Assembly (NCBI GenBank): GCA_947500385.1
Contig: CANMSA010000001.1
Coordinates: 62,001 to 126,000 of the forward strand
Source of the DNA: an uncultured Flavobacteriaceae bacterium
GTDB taxonomy: Bacteria; Bacteroidota; Bacteroidia; Flavobacteriales; Flavobacteriaceae
DNA: 64,000 nt
Reading direction: 5' to 3'
A program made the translations under genes and the position numbers. Shown one piece after another: positions 20,205-31,796 of the stretch. The notes beneath the pieces were generated by a model, which searched no databases, was not told the origin of the DNA, and saw nothing but the letters and a program-made list of their open reading frames with translations. Each line of letters opens with the position of its first letter. Positions within the stretch are counted from its first letter, which is position 1.

Positions 20205-20960
20205 TTATTTACAAACCCTTCCCATTTTCATGAAAATTGGAAATCGAATCGCTCTTGCTGTTTCAGCACCCCACACTTTAGACAGTTGCTCTATGAATTC
20301 CGGTACTGGGTTTTTATGCCCATTCTTTTCCATGTAATGCCGTACGCTTGACCAAGAATTGAAATACCCTTGCAAATGCTGTAAGCCCCAACATACGTTA
20401 ATGGCGAGGTCCTTTGGGGTTTGAAGCAACTCAAAGGGAAATGGTATTGCCTCATAGGCAGTATCAATATGCCCTCTTTCCGAATCCCAATAAGGGCCTA
20501 TTTCCTTAAGGTAAAACTCATCTATCAGGGCATCAATTGTGGGGTTGATGCGCAGCAAACCGTATCCCCAGATACCAAGGATGGCATTATTTTTCGCAAC
20601 CCTTTTCACTTCTTGGTTAAAAGCGTCGAAATCGAACCAGTGTGCCGCCTGGGCCACGGTAATCAAATCAAAGGTATTCTCTTCAAAATGTGTGCTCTCC
20701 GCCCGCTCTATGGTGTATGAAATATTCGCCTTAGTACTTGCGCTATTTATTTGAGACGCGCTCAGATCAGTGGCGCAAACCGCCTCAAAATATTCGGAGA
20801 GCACCATTGCAACCTGACCGTTGCCCGTGCCACAATCCCAACAGCGGTCGGTATTCGCAACATGGCGTAACAATTCCTGATACAGTTTATTCGGATAGGT
20901 TGGTCGAAATTTCTTGTAGACGTCGGCCTGTTTCGAAAAGTTGTCCAACGCTTTTTTCAT
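20205..20960 (-). CDS. Class I SAM-dependent methyltransferase
   Basis: 251 residues. The SAM-binding motif I is WDCGTGNGQVA (about residues 40-50), motif II around CATDLSASQI, and the post-motif VAQAAHWFDFDAF is typical of the Methyltransf_11 group related to trans-aconitate methyltransferases. The N-terminal FSKQADVYKKFRPTYPNKLY also fits that group. It starts 15 bases after the stop of moxR on the same strand and may be read from that operon. The substrate is unknown; closeness to aconitase is suggestive only. Confidence 0.87.
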   Translation of the reverse strand: MKKALDNFSKQADVYKKFRPTYPNKLYQELLRHVANTDRCWDCGTGNGQVAMVLSEYFEAVCATDLSASQINSASTKANISYTIERAESTHFEENTFDLITVAQAAHWFDFDAFNQEVKRVAKNNAILGIWGYGLLRINPTIDALIDEFYLKEIGPYWDSERGHIDTAYEAIPFPFELLQTPKDLAINVCWGLQHLQGYFNSWSSVRHYMEKNGHKNPVPEFIEQLSKVWGAETARAIRFPIFMKMGRVCK

Positions 20961-20975
20961 ACCGAGCTGTCCCTA

Positions 20976-21929
20976 TTAAAGCAGTTCCCCGATGAGCTGT
21001 TCTTCGGAAATACCCTCCGCTTCCGCCTTGTAGTTTTTTATAATACGGTGCCGTAAAATACCCATGGCCACAGCCTTTACATCTTCAATGTCGGGCGAAA
21101 ATTTTCCGTTCACGGCGGCATGCGCCTTTGCGCCCATTACCAAATTTTGAGAAGCACGTGGGCCCGCGCCCCAATCGATATATTGTTTTACAAAATCGGT
21201 CGCCGTCTCAAGGTTCGGCCTTGTAGCGTTGACCAAGCGAACCGCATATTCCACCACATTGTCGGGTACGGGAATACGCCTAACAAGTTGTTGTACTTCT
21301 AAAATCTCCGCTGCACTAAACAAGGTGTTTACGGTGGGCACACTTGCATCGGTCGTTGACTTGACCACTTGAATTTCTTCCGCAACAGAGGGGTATTTTA
21401 ATTCTATTGCGAACATAAACCGATCCAACTGCGCTTCGGGCAAGGGGTACGTACCTTCTTGCTCGATAGGGTTTTGTGTGGCCAATACGAAATAGGGTAA
21501 GGAAAGTTTGTGTTGTTTTCCAGCAATGGTCACGGCTCTTTCCTGCATGGCCTCCAATAAGGCCGCTTGCGTTTTGGGAGGCGTTCTATTGATTTCATCG
21601 GCTAAGATGATATTGGAAAAAATAGGGCCTTTAATGAATTTAAAACTCCTCGTTTGATCCAAGACCTCGCTTCCTAAAATATCACTTGGCATTAAATCGG
21701 GCGTAAACTGTATGCGTTTAAAATCGAGTCCCAATGTTTGGGCAATGGTATTGACCATTAAGGTCTTGGCAAGCCCGGGAACACCGATCAAGAGCGAATG
21801 GCCACCTGTATAAATCGACAGTAAAATTTGGTCGATCACCTCATGCTGGCCCACGATCACCTTGGCAATTTCCTGTTTTAACGCTTGATGTTTTTCTACT
21901 AAATTTTTAATTGCAGTGACGTCCGACAT
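20976..21929 (-). CDS. MoxR-family AAA+ ATPase
   Basis: 317 residues of a MoxR-type ATPase, thought to act as chaperones or metal-insertion factors for partner proteins. Walker A is GVPGLAKT (residues 49-56), Walker B region ILADEINRTPP, sensor region FVLATQNPIEQEGTYPLPEAQ. I chose ATG 21929: it starts one base after the stop of the upstream folding protein, while the longer frame (21962) would overlap that gene by 32 bases. The usual DUF58 and von Willebrand partners are not present downstream. Confidence 0.92.
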   Translation of the reverse strand: MSDVTAIKNLVEKHQALKQEIAKVIVGQHEVIDQILLSIYTGGHSLLIGVPGLAKTLMVNTIAQTLGLDFKRIQFTPDLMPSDILGSEVLDQTRSFKFIKGPIFSNIILADEINRTPPKTQAALLEAMQERAVTIAGKQHKLSLPYFVLATQNPIEQEGTYPLPEAQLDRFMFAIELKYPSVAEEIQVVKSTTDASVPTVNTLFSAAEILEVQQLVRRIPVPDNVVEYAVRLVNATRPNLETATDFVKQYIDWGAGPRASQNLVMGAKAHAAVNGKFSPDIEDVKAVAMGILRHRIIKNYKAEAEGISEEQLIGELL

Positions 21930-21930
21930 A

Positions 21931-23373
21931 TTATTCCTTAACCCAGTTATTAGCGAATTCACAATCTTTTCGAGAATCGTTCACACTTATGTAGGTATCT
22001 TCAATGTGTTTGTCCATCCACTTTTTAATTGCTTTGTACTGCTTTTCCGTTTTGGCCAATTGCTGAATCTTGATATAGTCTTTTGAAAAATCGGCCGGGT
22101 GCTCGTCGTACCGATTGGTTACTTGTAATAGCTTATAAGAAGGTCCGCCCCCTCGCTCATCTTGTTCTAAGATGGGGTTCGAGATTTCATCGTCCTTGAG
22201 GTTTCTCACCTGATTGTAAAGCGTCGGGTCCATTTTGGTAAGCTCAAAGCGAGAATCAAAATTAATCGGGTTTCGCAATTGCCCACCATCAAACTTGGTT
22301 TCTTCTTCATCCGAAAAGTTCAGTGCCGCTTCCGCAAACGTATACTTCCCATCTAATATTTGCCGGCGAATACTATCGAGTTCCGTCTTGGCATTTTCAA
22401 GGGCTTCCTTCGAAATTTCCGGCTGAATCAATATATGGCGCACATCGCGCTCTTGACCACGAATTTTCTCAATAAACATAATATGGTACCCGAACATCGT
22501 TTCGAAGGGTTCTGAAACCTGCCCTTCGTTCAGACTAAAGGCGATATCCTTAAATTCCTTCACGTAGCCCGATTTTTTGGTAATCCCCTCAATGAGTCCT
22601 CCTTTTGATTTGGTGGGCCCTTGGGAATACAGAATCGCCTTCACACTAAAGCTCGCATCGTTATCGACGACATCCGCACGAATCTTGTTTAACTTATCAA
22701 TAACGGTCTGTATCTCGGCCTTTGTAGCTGTCGGTTGTTTTACAATTTGCGCAATTTCCAATTCCGCACCGAAAACGGGGCGTTCATTCTCCGGTATCTT
22801 GTTAAAAAACTGTCGCACTTCTTCCGGTGTTATCTCAATTTCAGAAACAATTTCTTGCTGCATCTTTTCCGATAGCATACGCAGCTTGTTTATCTTGTAG
22901 AGTTCTTCCCGAAAACTAACTTCATCTGCCTTTTTGTAATAGCGAAGTACTTTCTGCATCGAACCTATTTGCTGCACCAGCGATTGCAGTTGCCGCTCTC
23001 CAGTTGCATTTACTTCGTCGTCCGAAACCAAAATACTGTCCTGTACTGCTTGGTGTGCATACAAACGATCTTCCATTAATTTTCCCAAGAGACCACATCG
23101 TGTAATATCTTCAATAGAGGCTCCTTGACTTCGAAGATCGATCAACGTCTTTTCGATATCAGACTCTAAAATTACATAATCACCGACCACAGCAGCGATA
23201 CCATCTAACTTAACACGTTTAAATGCCTGTACGGTATCTTTTTGGATATTCGTATCAGCTTCCACCAGCATTTCCGGCGCTTCTATCTGTGTATCTGGTA
23301 TACTGTCGTTTTCTTGTGCCGAGATCGCAATTGAAAGTAACAGTAAACAAACTAAAACAATGTTATTCTTCAT
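21931..23373 (-). CDS. surA: SurA-like periplasmic peptidyl-prolyl isomerase
   Basis: An exported folding factor for outer-membrane proteins. From ATG 23373 the N terminus is a clear signal peptide (KNNIVLVCLLLLSIAISAQ). A SurA N-terminal chaperone domain follows (GIAAVVGDYVILESDIE), then two parvulin domains: one around SKGGLIEG...GYHIMFIEKI and one around VRHILIQP...FDGGQLRNPI. About 480 residues. Longer starts at 23382 or 23415 only add a prefix to the signal. It overlaps the lipoprotein gene upstream by 11 bases and is followed by moxR. Confidence 0.9.
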   Translation of the reverse strand: MKNNIVLVCLLLLSIAISAQENDSIPDTQIEAPEMLVEADTNIQKDTVQAFKRVKLDGIAAVVGDYVILESDIEKTLIDLRSQGASIEDITRCGLLGKLMEDRLYAHQAVQDSILVSDDEVNATGERQLQSLVQQIGSMQKVLRYYKKADEVSFREELYKINKLRMLSEKMQQEIVSEIEITPEEVRQFFNKIPENERPVFGAELEIAQIVKQPTATKAEIQTVIDKLNKIRADVVDNDASFSVKAILYSQGPTKSKGGLIEGITKKSGYVKEFKDIAFSLNEGQVSEPFETMFGYHIMFIEKIRGQERDVRHILIQPEISKEALENAKTELDSIRRQILDGKYTFAEAALNFSDEEETKFDGGQLRNPINFDSRFELTKMDPTLYNQVRNLKDDEISNPILEQDERGGGPSYKLLQVTNRYDEHPADFSKDYIKIQQLAKTEKQYKAIKKWMDKHIEDTYISVNDSRKDCEFANNWVKE

Positions 23374-24259
23374 CCTGAGCATATACTTCAAAATCTTTGT
23401 CCTTAATGGCCTCATCTATAATTTCTGTTTCAAGTTTTCGTATGTAGTCTAACCTTCTACGACTTAGTAGCACCTGTTTTAGGGTAGGTTCAATGTAGGA
23501 AAGTGGCGCTATATCATTGGCTTTTAAAACATTGGTAATCTTGGCCAAATATACCCCCTTTGCATCCTCCATCTCAAAAAATTGTGATTTTTTTAAGTAA
23601 CGTTCTTCGTTTTTACGGGTAAGCGGCGGTATTTCCTCAATAACTCTCGCAGCCTGAATCCAAAGAGAATCATTGAAATGGAGCTTGTTAAACTGTACCC
23701 CGATCGAATCAAGGTAACTAATATCGTCTTCATTAAAGCGTTTTAACTTTTTAATGACTTCGTTTTTGTTCAAAAATTGTTTCGGTAGGGCTACATAACG
23801 CAACTGCAATACTTTCTCCTTAAGCCGAAAATTTTGCTTCTCCGAATCATAAAAGGCTTCTAACTGTGCTGTGTTTACCAAGGAGTCGGCACCCTGCGCA
23901 ACCAACGCTTCCTTGTAAGCCCTGGTATACAGATCGGTTCGGTAATTACTGACCAAGTGATCAAACTCGCTCAGTTTGTCTTCCGGTAAATTGATTTTGG
24001 CCTTGGTAAGCAAAAGCTGTTTGGAGGCCCAATTATTTATGAAGTTCGTTACAAAGGAAACACTATCCTCTTTGGATATACCCTTAGTAAGCAACGGTGC
24101 CACATCCGACTTATACAAATACACCTCCCCTACACGGGCCAAGGGTTCTTGGTCGGTCTGTTTTGAAAACACTCCTTCACAAGACGAAAAAATCAGGATA
24201 GCCAAAAGGAATACTCCTGCGCACAAAAGGGATGGACGTTGAATCCTTGAAAATCGCAT
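23363..24259 (-). CDS. Peptidyl-prolyl isomerase-like (SurA/PrsA-type) lipoprotein
   Basis: 298 residues. From ATG 24259 a lipoprotein signal is clear: hydrophobic LLCAGVFLLAILIFSSC with the lipid-bearing Cys. The body resembles the N-terminal chaperone half of SurA/PrsA (VGEVYLYKSDVAPLL, then a helical region with KLSEFDHLVSNYRTDLYTRAY). I see no convincing catalytic parvulin domain, so it may be chaperone-only. First gene of the operon with surA and moxR. A promoter predicts that its mRNA starts at the ATG. Confidence 0.8.
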   Translation of the reverse strand: MRFSRIQRPSLLCAGVFLLAILIFSSCEGVFSKQTDQEPLARVGEVYLYKSDVAPLLTKGISKEDSVSFVTNFINNWASKQLLLTKAKINLPEDKLSEFDHLVSNYRTDLYTRAYKEALVAQGADSLVNTAQLEAFYDSEKQNFRLKEKVLQLRYVALPKQFLNKNEVIKKLKRFNEDDISYLDSIGVQFNKLHFNDSLWIQAARVIEEIPPLTRKNEERYLKKSQFFEMEDAKGVYLAKITNVLKANDIAPLSYIEPTLKQVLLSRRRLDYIRKLETEIIDEAIKDKDFEVYAQDEE

Positions 24260-24263
24260 CTTG

Positions 24264-24293
24264 CAAAAATAGTAATTACGGCATGTTAACCAA
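24264..24293 (-). promoter_or_regulatory. Promoter of the surA-moxR operon (possible leaderless start)
   Basis: On the minus strand, TTG (24293-24291), a 19-base spacer and TATTTTTG (24271-24264) match the flavobacterial consensus exactly. The predicted start is at about 24259, the A of the start codon. Confidence 0.7.
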
Positions 24294-24442
24294 ATTGATG
24301 TCTCATTCGTTAACAGATTTTTACCATAACCATAGCACAAGGTAGCATAATTTAGTACTTTCGTTTGTCGGTGTTATTCCCTTCCCGAATTATAGTACCT
24401 TGCAAAAAAGACCCTCTAAACCGCTCAACTATCAAAAAGAAC

Positions 24443-24682
24443 ATGGATCGAAAGCTAAAACTCATATGGGATTTTAAAGGACCGTCCGCTTCCCAAACGG
24501 CAGCGCACCATGAAAAACATCTGAAGGAGTTTATCGTATTGGAAGGGTTACCATTAAATATCACCGGCCACACCGATTTACACGATATGCATAGCATCGC
24601 ATTTATGGTAGTACCGGAGTCCAAAATGATTCCGGTTCGGGATGCCCTTAAACCGCATAGAGGTGAAGTATATGAAGAATGA
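24443..24682 (+). CDS. Small conserved-looking hypothetical protein
   Basis: A 79-residue cytosolic protein beginning DRKLKLIWDFKGPSASQTA and rich in histidine (AHHEKHLKEF, GHTDLHDMHS). It has no signal or membrane segment. ATG 24443 gives a natural N terminus; a longer frame from 24365 adds an implausible basic prefix. It overlaps the serine hydrolase by 11 bases, so it is probably cotranscribed. The layout recalls small flavobacterial proteins of unknown function, but I cannot name a family. Confidence 0.7.
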   Translation: MDRKLKLIWDFKGPSASQTAAHHEKHLKEFIVLEGLPLNITGHTDLHDMHSIAFMVVPESKMIPVRDALKPHRGEVYEE

Positions 24683-25850
24683 AATCGCGAAAATGATAAC
24701 ACAGTATAAAAACGGCCTGTTCAGGGGGCTGGCGTTTGCCATGATCACCGCTCTCCCCTATGGTTGTAATGAAGCAGAAAAAATAACCGACCCGTTATCC
24801 TTCGTGCTGGCGTCGCAGAACGAGGCCATTCGAAAAGTAATGGATAGTGTGGCCACCTACGAACTTCAAATTCGCTATACACAAATTGATCGAAGAAATG
24901 ATCGTATTCTTTTTACCGACTACGATTTTCAAGTAAACGATCAAAATTATTTTTATCCTGCGAGTACTGTCAAATTTCCTACGGCGGTCTTGGCCTTGGA
25001 ACGACTTAACCAAACCGATAGCTTGCAAAAAGAGACCTTGTTTTATGTAGAAGGCGATAGCGTTGAGACCACCTTTGCCGAAAATGTTTCGAGAATATTC
25101 GCGGTGAGCGATAATGATGCCAACAACCGACTGCTAGAGTTTTTAGGGCAAGATGCCATTAACGATGCTCTGCGGAGAAAGGGTATTACGCCTGTGCGCA
25201 TATCCCATCGCTTGGGATACCATACCGACGATGTTACGACCACACCGTTGATTATTTACCTGAATGATAGTACAACAGGCACCACTGCCCCCACCATCAA
25301 CAAAGTCCCAAAAGCCCTCTCCTTAAATTCGATTACAAAAGGAGTTGGTTTTTATAGTGATGGTGAGCTCATACGGGAACCTTTTGATTTCAGTCTGAAA
25401 AACTACTATCCCATAGAAGCGCAACACCAGGTCTTAAAACGGGTGATTTTCCCTCAAAACTTCACACCAGACCAACGTTTTGATTTGAGCGATATACAGC
25501 GGGAATTTCTGTTAAAGACCATGCATACCTTACCAAAAGAGGTGGGCTACGACCCTGAGACATACTATGACAGTTATTGTAAATTCTTCATGTACGGGGA
25601 CACAAAAGAAGCGATTCCGGACCATATCAAAATATACAATAAGGTAGGCTTTGCCTATGGCACCCTTACCGATTGTGCCTACATATCGGATACTAAAAAC
25701 AATATTGACTTCTTGATTACGGCGACCATTTTAGTGAACAAAGATGGTGTTTTCAACGACGATGTATATGAGTATGATGAAATAGGCATCCCCTTTCTTG
25801 CTGCCCTTGGGCGCGAGTTGTATGCTTATGAATTAAACCGAAAAAAGTAA
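24672..25850 (+). CDS. Serine hydrolase of the class A beta-lactamase/DD-peptidase fold
   Basis: 392 residues, exported. The hydrophobic N terminus ends near Cys32 (ALPYGC), a possible but non-standard lipobox. The SxxK catalytic motif is S98-T-V-K101 (FYPASTVKFPTAVL) and an SDN motif lies at 146-148 (AVSDNDANNRLLEFLG). The KTG box is replaced by KVG (YNKVGFAYG), so true beta-lactamase activity is uncertain. A rare AGGTGA Shine-Dalgarno-like sequence precedes ATG 24672 and decides the start. The first gene after it encodes an SRPBCC protein. Confidence 0.85.
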   Translation: MKNEIAKMITQYKNGLFRGLAFAMITALPYGCNEAEKITDPLSFVLASQNEAIRKVMDSVATYELQIRYTQIDRRNDRILFTDYDFQVNDQNYFYPASTVKFPTAVLALERLNQTDSLQKETLFYVEGDSVETTFAENVSRIFAVSDNDANNRLLEFLGQDAINDALRRKGITPVRISHRLGYHTDDVTTTPLIIYLNDSTTGTTAPTINKVPKALSLNSITKGVGFYSDGELIREPFDFSLKNYYPIEAQHQVLKRVIFPQNFTPDQRFDLSDIQREFLLKTMHTLPKEVGYDPETYYDSYCKFFMYGDTKEAIPDHIKIYNKVGFAYGTLTDCAYISDTKNNIDFLITATILVNKDGVFNDDVYEYDEIGIPFLAALGRELYAYELNRKK

Positions 25851-25854
25851 GAAC

Positions 25855-26370
25855 ATGGGCGAGATACGTTTTGATTGTTTCCTTAAGAAAATTCATATCA
25901 AGGCACCGCTGGATCGGATCTATGCTAGTTGGGTAACGACGGAAGGCTTAACCGCTTGGTTTTTGAGCAGTGCTACCTTTACCAAACCAGATGGCACCAA
26001 AAGAGCCGTTGATGAGCTGGTCGAACAAGGCGACCGCTACGATTGGAAATGGCACAATTGGGATGAAAGGGAAACCGGTAAAATACTGGAAGCGAATGGG
26101 CATGACTTCATTAAATTCTCTTTTGGAGAAACCAGTAATGTAGCCGTACGACTTACCGATCATGGCGATTCGGTCCTGGTGGCTTTGCTACAAGATGAAA
26201 TTCCTATCGATGAAACCAACACCTACCACGTGTTTTATGGCTGCAGTAATGGGTGGACGTTTTGGCTTACGAACCTAAAGGCTTATCTGGAACATGGAAT
26301 TTTACTGAATGAAACCTCCGTAGATCTGCGCGATGATCCCTTCGCAGGTTTCGAATATGTGAATATTTAA
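25855..26370 (+). CDS. SRPBCC/AHSA1-like domain protein
   Basis: 171 residues with the START/Bet v1-like pattern: IHIKAPLDRIYASWVTTEGLTAWF at the N terminus (split here from the ligand-pocket strand), GDRYDWKWHNWDERETGKI in the middle, and a C-terminal helix around GWTFWLTNLKAYLEHG. Members bind hydrophobic ligands or assist Hsp90-like chaperones; no role is known here. It lies 4 bases after the serine hydrolase and 5 before beta-galactosidase, so it is in the same operon. Confidence 0.85.
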   Translation: MGEIRFDCFLKKIHIKAPLDRIYASWVTTEGLTAWFLSSATFTKPDGTKRAVDELVEQGDRYDWKWHNWDERETGKILEANGHDFIKFSFGETSNVAVRLTDHGDSVLVALLQDEIPIDETNTYHVFYGCSNGWTFWLTNLKAYLEHGILLNETSVDLRDDPFAGFEYVNI

Positions 26371-26375
26371 TTTAG

Positions 26376-29372
<2,997 letters not shown>

Positions 29373-29387
29373 CTTAAAACCCACCCT

Positions 29388-30959
29388 ATGGAAAGTACCA
29401 TTTCAAACATTGATATTGGCATTGTTATCGGCTATTTTTTACTGGTACTGTTTATCGGACTTTGGATTTCAAGAAAGACGAAAACGGGGGAAGATCTGTT
29501 TTTAGGCGGCCGTACCTTCGGGTGGGGTGTTATTGGGCTTTCGCTGTTCGCTTCCAACATCTCGGGATCTACGATCGTAGGGTTGGCGGGGGCCGCATAT
29601 ACCACGGGCATCGTAAACTCCGTATATGAATGGATGTCGGGCCTGCCACTGATCATTGCAGCTTTGATTTTTATTCCACTGTACCTTCGTAGCCGTATCA
29701 CCACTATTCCTGAATTTCTACAATTGCGCTTTGATAGAAGATCACAAAAGTTTTTCTCTATCGTGACCATTTTCAGCACGATCATGATCGAGACAGCAGG
29801 AGCGCTTTATGCGGGAAGCCTGGTGCTACAAACTTTTTTTCCCGATTTGATTATGTGGCAAACCGCCCTTGTTCTGGCCATTATTGCCGGAATTTACACC
29901 GCAGGCGGGGGCCTAAAAGCGGTAGTATATACCGATGCGATACAAGCCGTTATACTCATTTTGGGGTGCAGTATCATTACCTGGATTCTTTTTGGAAAAT
30001 TGGACTACGATTGGTCGCGGGTGGTGGCCTCTGCTCCCGAGGGACATTTTTCGGTGGTGCAGCCCATCGATGATGATGGGCTTCCTTGGCCGGGTCTTCT
30101 AATGGGGGTGCCATTCCTTGGTTTTTGGTATTGGTCTACCAACCAATACATTTTTCAACGTGTTTTGGGTGCCCGCGATATGAAACAGGCACGCTGGGGT
30201 GTTGTATTTGCAGGTTTTTTAAAAATTATACCCTTGTTCATCATGGTTATACCAGGGGCTATGGCCATTAGCCTCTTTCCTGATATTGCCAATGGCGATG
30301 CGGTCTTCCCCACCTTGGTCACCAAAGTATTGCCAGTAGGTTTGATCGGCTTGGTCCTTGCCGGGGTTATTTCAGCCATTATGTCGAGCGTTGATTCCGC
30401 CTTGAATTCCTCCTCAACCCTATTGGTCATCGATTTTATCAAACCCCGAAAAAAAGAGATTACAGAAAAAGAGGTGGTTAAGTATGGTCGTATTTCAACC
30501 TTGATTTTCATGGTCGTTGCAGCGCTTTGGGCCCCACAGATTCAGAATTTCACCGGACTGTGGGATTATTTACAACAGATGTTTTCTATCATTGTTCCGC
30601 CAGTTGCCGTTATCTTCCTAGTAGGTGTTTTTTATAAGCGCGGAAATGGGGATGGTGCCTTCTGGACCTTGGTTTTAGGAACCCTTGCAGGTATTGCCCT
30701 GTTTGTATTGGAACAGTTTGATCTTTGGCATTTGCACTACACCATCAATGTAGGGCTTATGATTTTATTTTCTACCGTTATCTTTGTGATAGTAAGCAGT
30801 CTCACACCTGCTCCCGATCAAGACAAAATAAAATTATTGACATACCGACCTGAATTAATCACCGATGGTTTCGAAAACGTACCTTGGTACCAAAATTACC
30901 GCTATCAAATTGTCGTATTGGTACTGTTGATCGTATGGATACTGATTTGGTTATGGTAA
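29388..30959 (+). CDS. Sodium/solute symporter (SSS family, probably sugar)
   Basis: 523 residues with about 13-14 transmembrane helices. SRKTKTGEDLFLGGRTFGWG after the first helix, SNISGSTIVGLAGAAY, and SAIMSSVDSALNSSSTL (a sodium-site serine region) are SSS signatures. The length and last helix resemble SglT-type sugar transporters. Because it follows lacZ by 15 bases, galactose or a galactoside is the likely cargo; this is inference. Confidence 0.9.
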   Translation: MESTISNIDIGIVIGYFLLVLFIGLWISRKTKTGEDLFLGGRTFGWGVIGLSLFASNISGSTIVGLAGAAYTTGIVNSVYEWMSGLPLIIAALIFIPLYLRSRITTIPEFLQLRFDRRSQKFFSIVTIFSTIMIETAGALYAGSLVLQTFFPDLIMWQTALVLAIIAGIYTAGGGLKAVVYTDAIQAVILILGCSIITWILFGKLDYDWSRVVASAPEGHFSVVQPIDDDGLPWPGLLMGVPFLGFWYWSTNQYIFQRVLGARDMKQARWGVVFAGFLKIIPLFIMVIPGAMAISLFPDIANGDAVFPTLVTKVLPVGLIGLVLAGVISAIMSSVDSALNSSSTLLVIDFIKPRKKEITEKEVVKYGRISTLIFMVVAALWAPQIQNFTGLWDYLQQMFSIIVPPVAVIFLVGVFYKRGNGDGAFWTLVLGTLAGIALFVLEQFDLWHLHYTINVGLMILFSTVIFVIVSSLTPAPDQDKIKLLTYRPELITDGFENVPWYQNYRYQIVVLVLLIVWILIWLW

Positions 30960-30992
30960 GCACACAACCGAGAAAGCCACTAAAAGAATACA

Positions 30993-31715
30993 ATGCCAAC
31001 TAGAATTAATAAATACCTCAGCGAGGTCGGGTATTGCTCCCGAAGAGCTGCCGACAAACTTATTGAACAAGGTAGGGTAACCATTAACGGGAAGGTGCCC
31101 GAAATGGGCACCAAAATAGTAGCGGGAGATGAAGTAAGGGTCGATGGAAAACGCATCTCGAGCTCCGATGAAAAACCGGTCTATCTTGCTTTTAACAAAC
31201 CGATCGGAATTGTTTGCACTACGGATACCGGCGTTGAAAAGGACAATATAATCGACTACATCAACTACCCGAAACGTATTTTTCCGATTGGCCGATTGGA
31301 CAAACCCAGTGAGGGGTTGATATTTTTGACCAACGATGGTGATATTGTCAACAAAATACTGAGGGCCCGTAACCATCATGAAAAAGAATATGTCGTATCG
31401 GTCAATAAACCGATCACCCAATCTTTTTTACAAAGAATGCGCAGCGGGGTCCCTATTTTGGATACCGTTACCCGTGAATGTGAAGTAGAACAGTTAGACA
31501 CGCGGCAGTTCAAAATTATTCTCACACAAGGCCTTAATAGGCAAATTCGAAGAATGTGCGAATACTTGGAGTATAAGGTAACCCGCCTGAAACGAGTTCG
31601 CATTATGAATATACGGTTAGATATTCCTGTGGGGCAATGGCGAGATTTAACGGAGACCGAATTAAAGGAGATCAAACGCTTGGTGGCCGATTCATCCAAA
31701 ACACATAACGGCTAA
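30993..31715 (+). CDS. rluF: 23S rRNA pseudouridine synthase, RluF-like
   Basis: 240 residues. An S4 RNA-binding domain ([20 protein letters not shown], residues 5-24) is followed by the RsuA-type catalytic domain with Asp103 in [36 protein letters not shown] is the C-terminal motif. KPSEGL and the C-terminal stretch fit the RluF branch, which modifies the region near helix 74. It starts 33 bases after the symporter and may be read from the same transcript. Confidence 0.88.
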   Translation: MPTRINKYLSEVGYCSRRAADKLIEQGRVTINGKVPEMGTKIVAGDEVRVDGKRISSSDEKPVYLAFNKPIGIVCTTDTGVEKDNIIDYINYPKRIFPIGRLDKPSEGLIFLTNDGDIVNKILRARNHHEKEYVVSVNKPITQSFLQRMRSGVPILDTVTRECEVEQLDTRQFKIILTQGLNRQIRRMCEYLEYKVTRLKRVRIMNIRLDIPVGQWRDLTETELKEIKRLVADSSKTHNG

Positions 31716-31796
31716 GGTTTCCTACCTAACCGACCAAGGCGTTCTATTTTTCACTACCTTCTGGTTTCCCATACGAATGAATATCTTAGTGTACTT

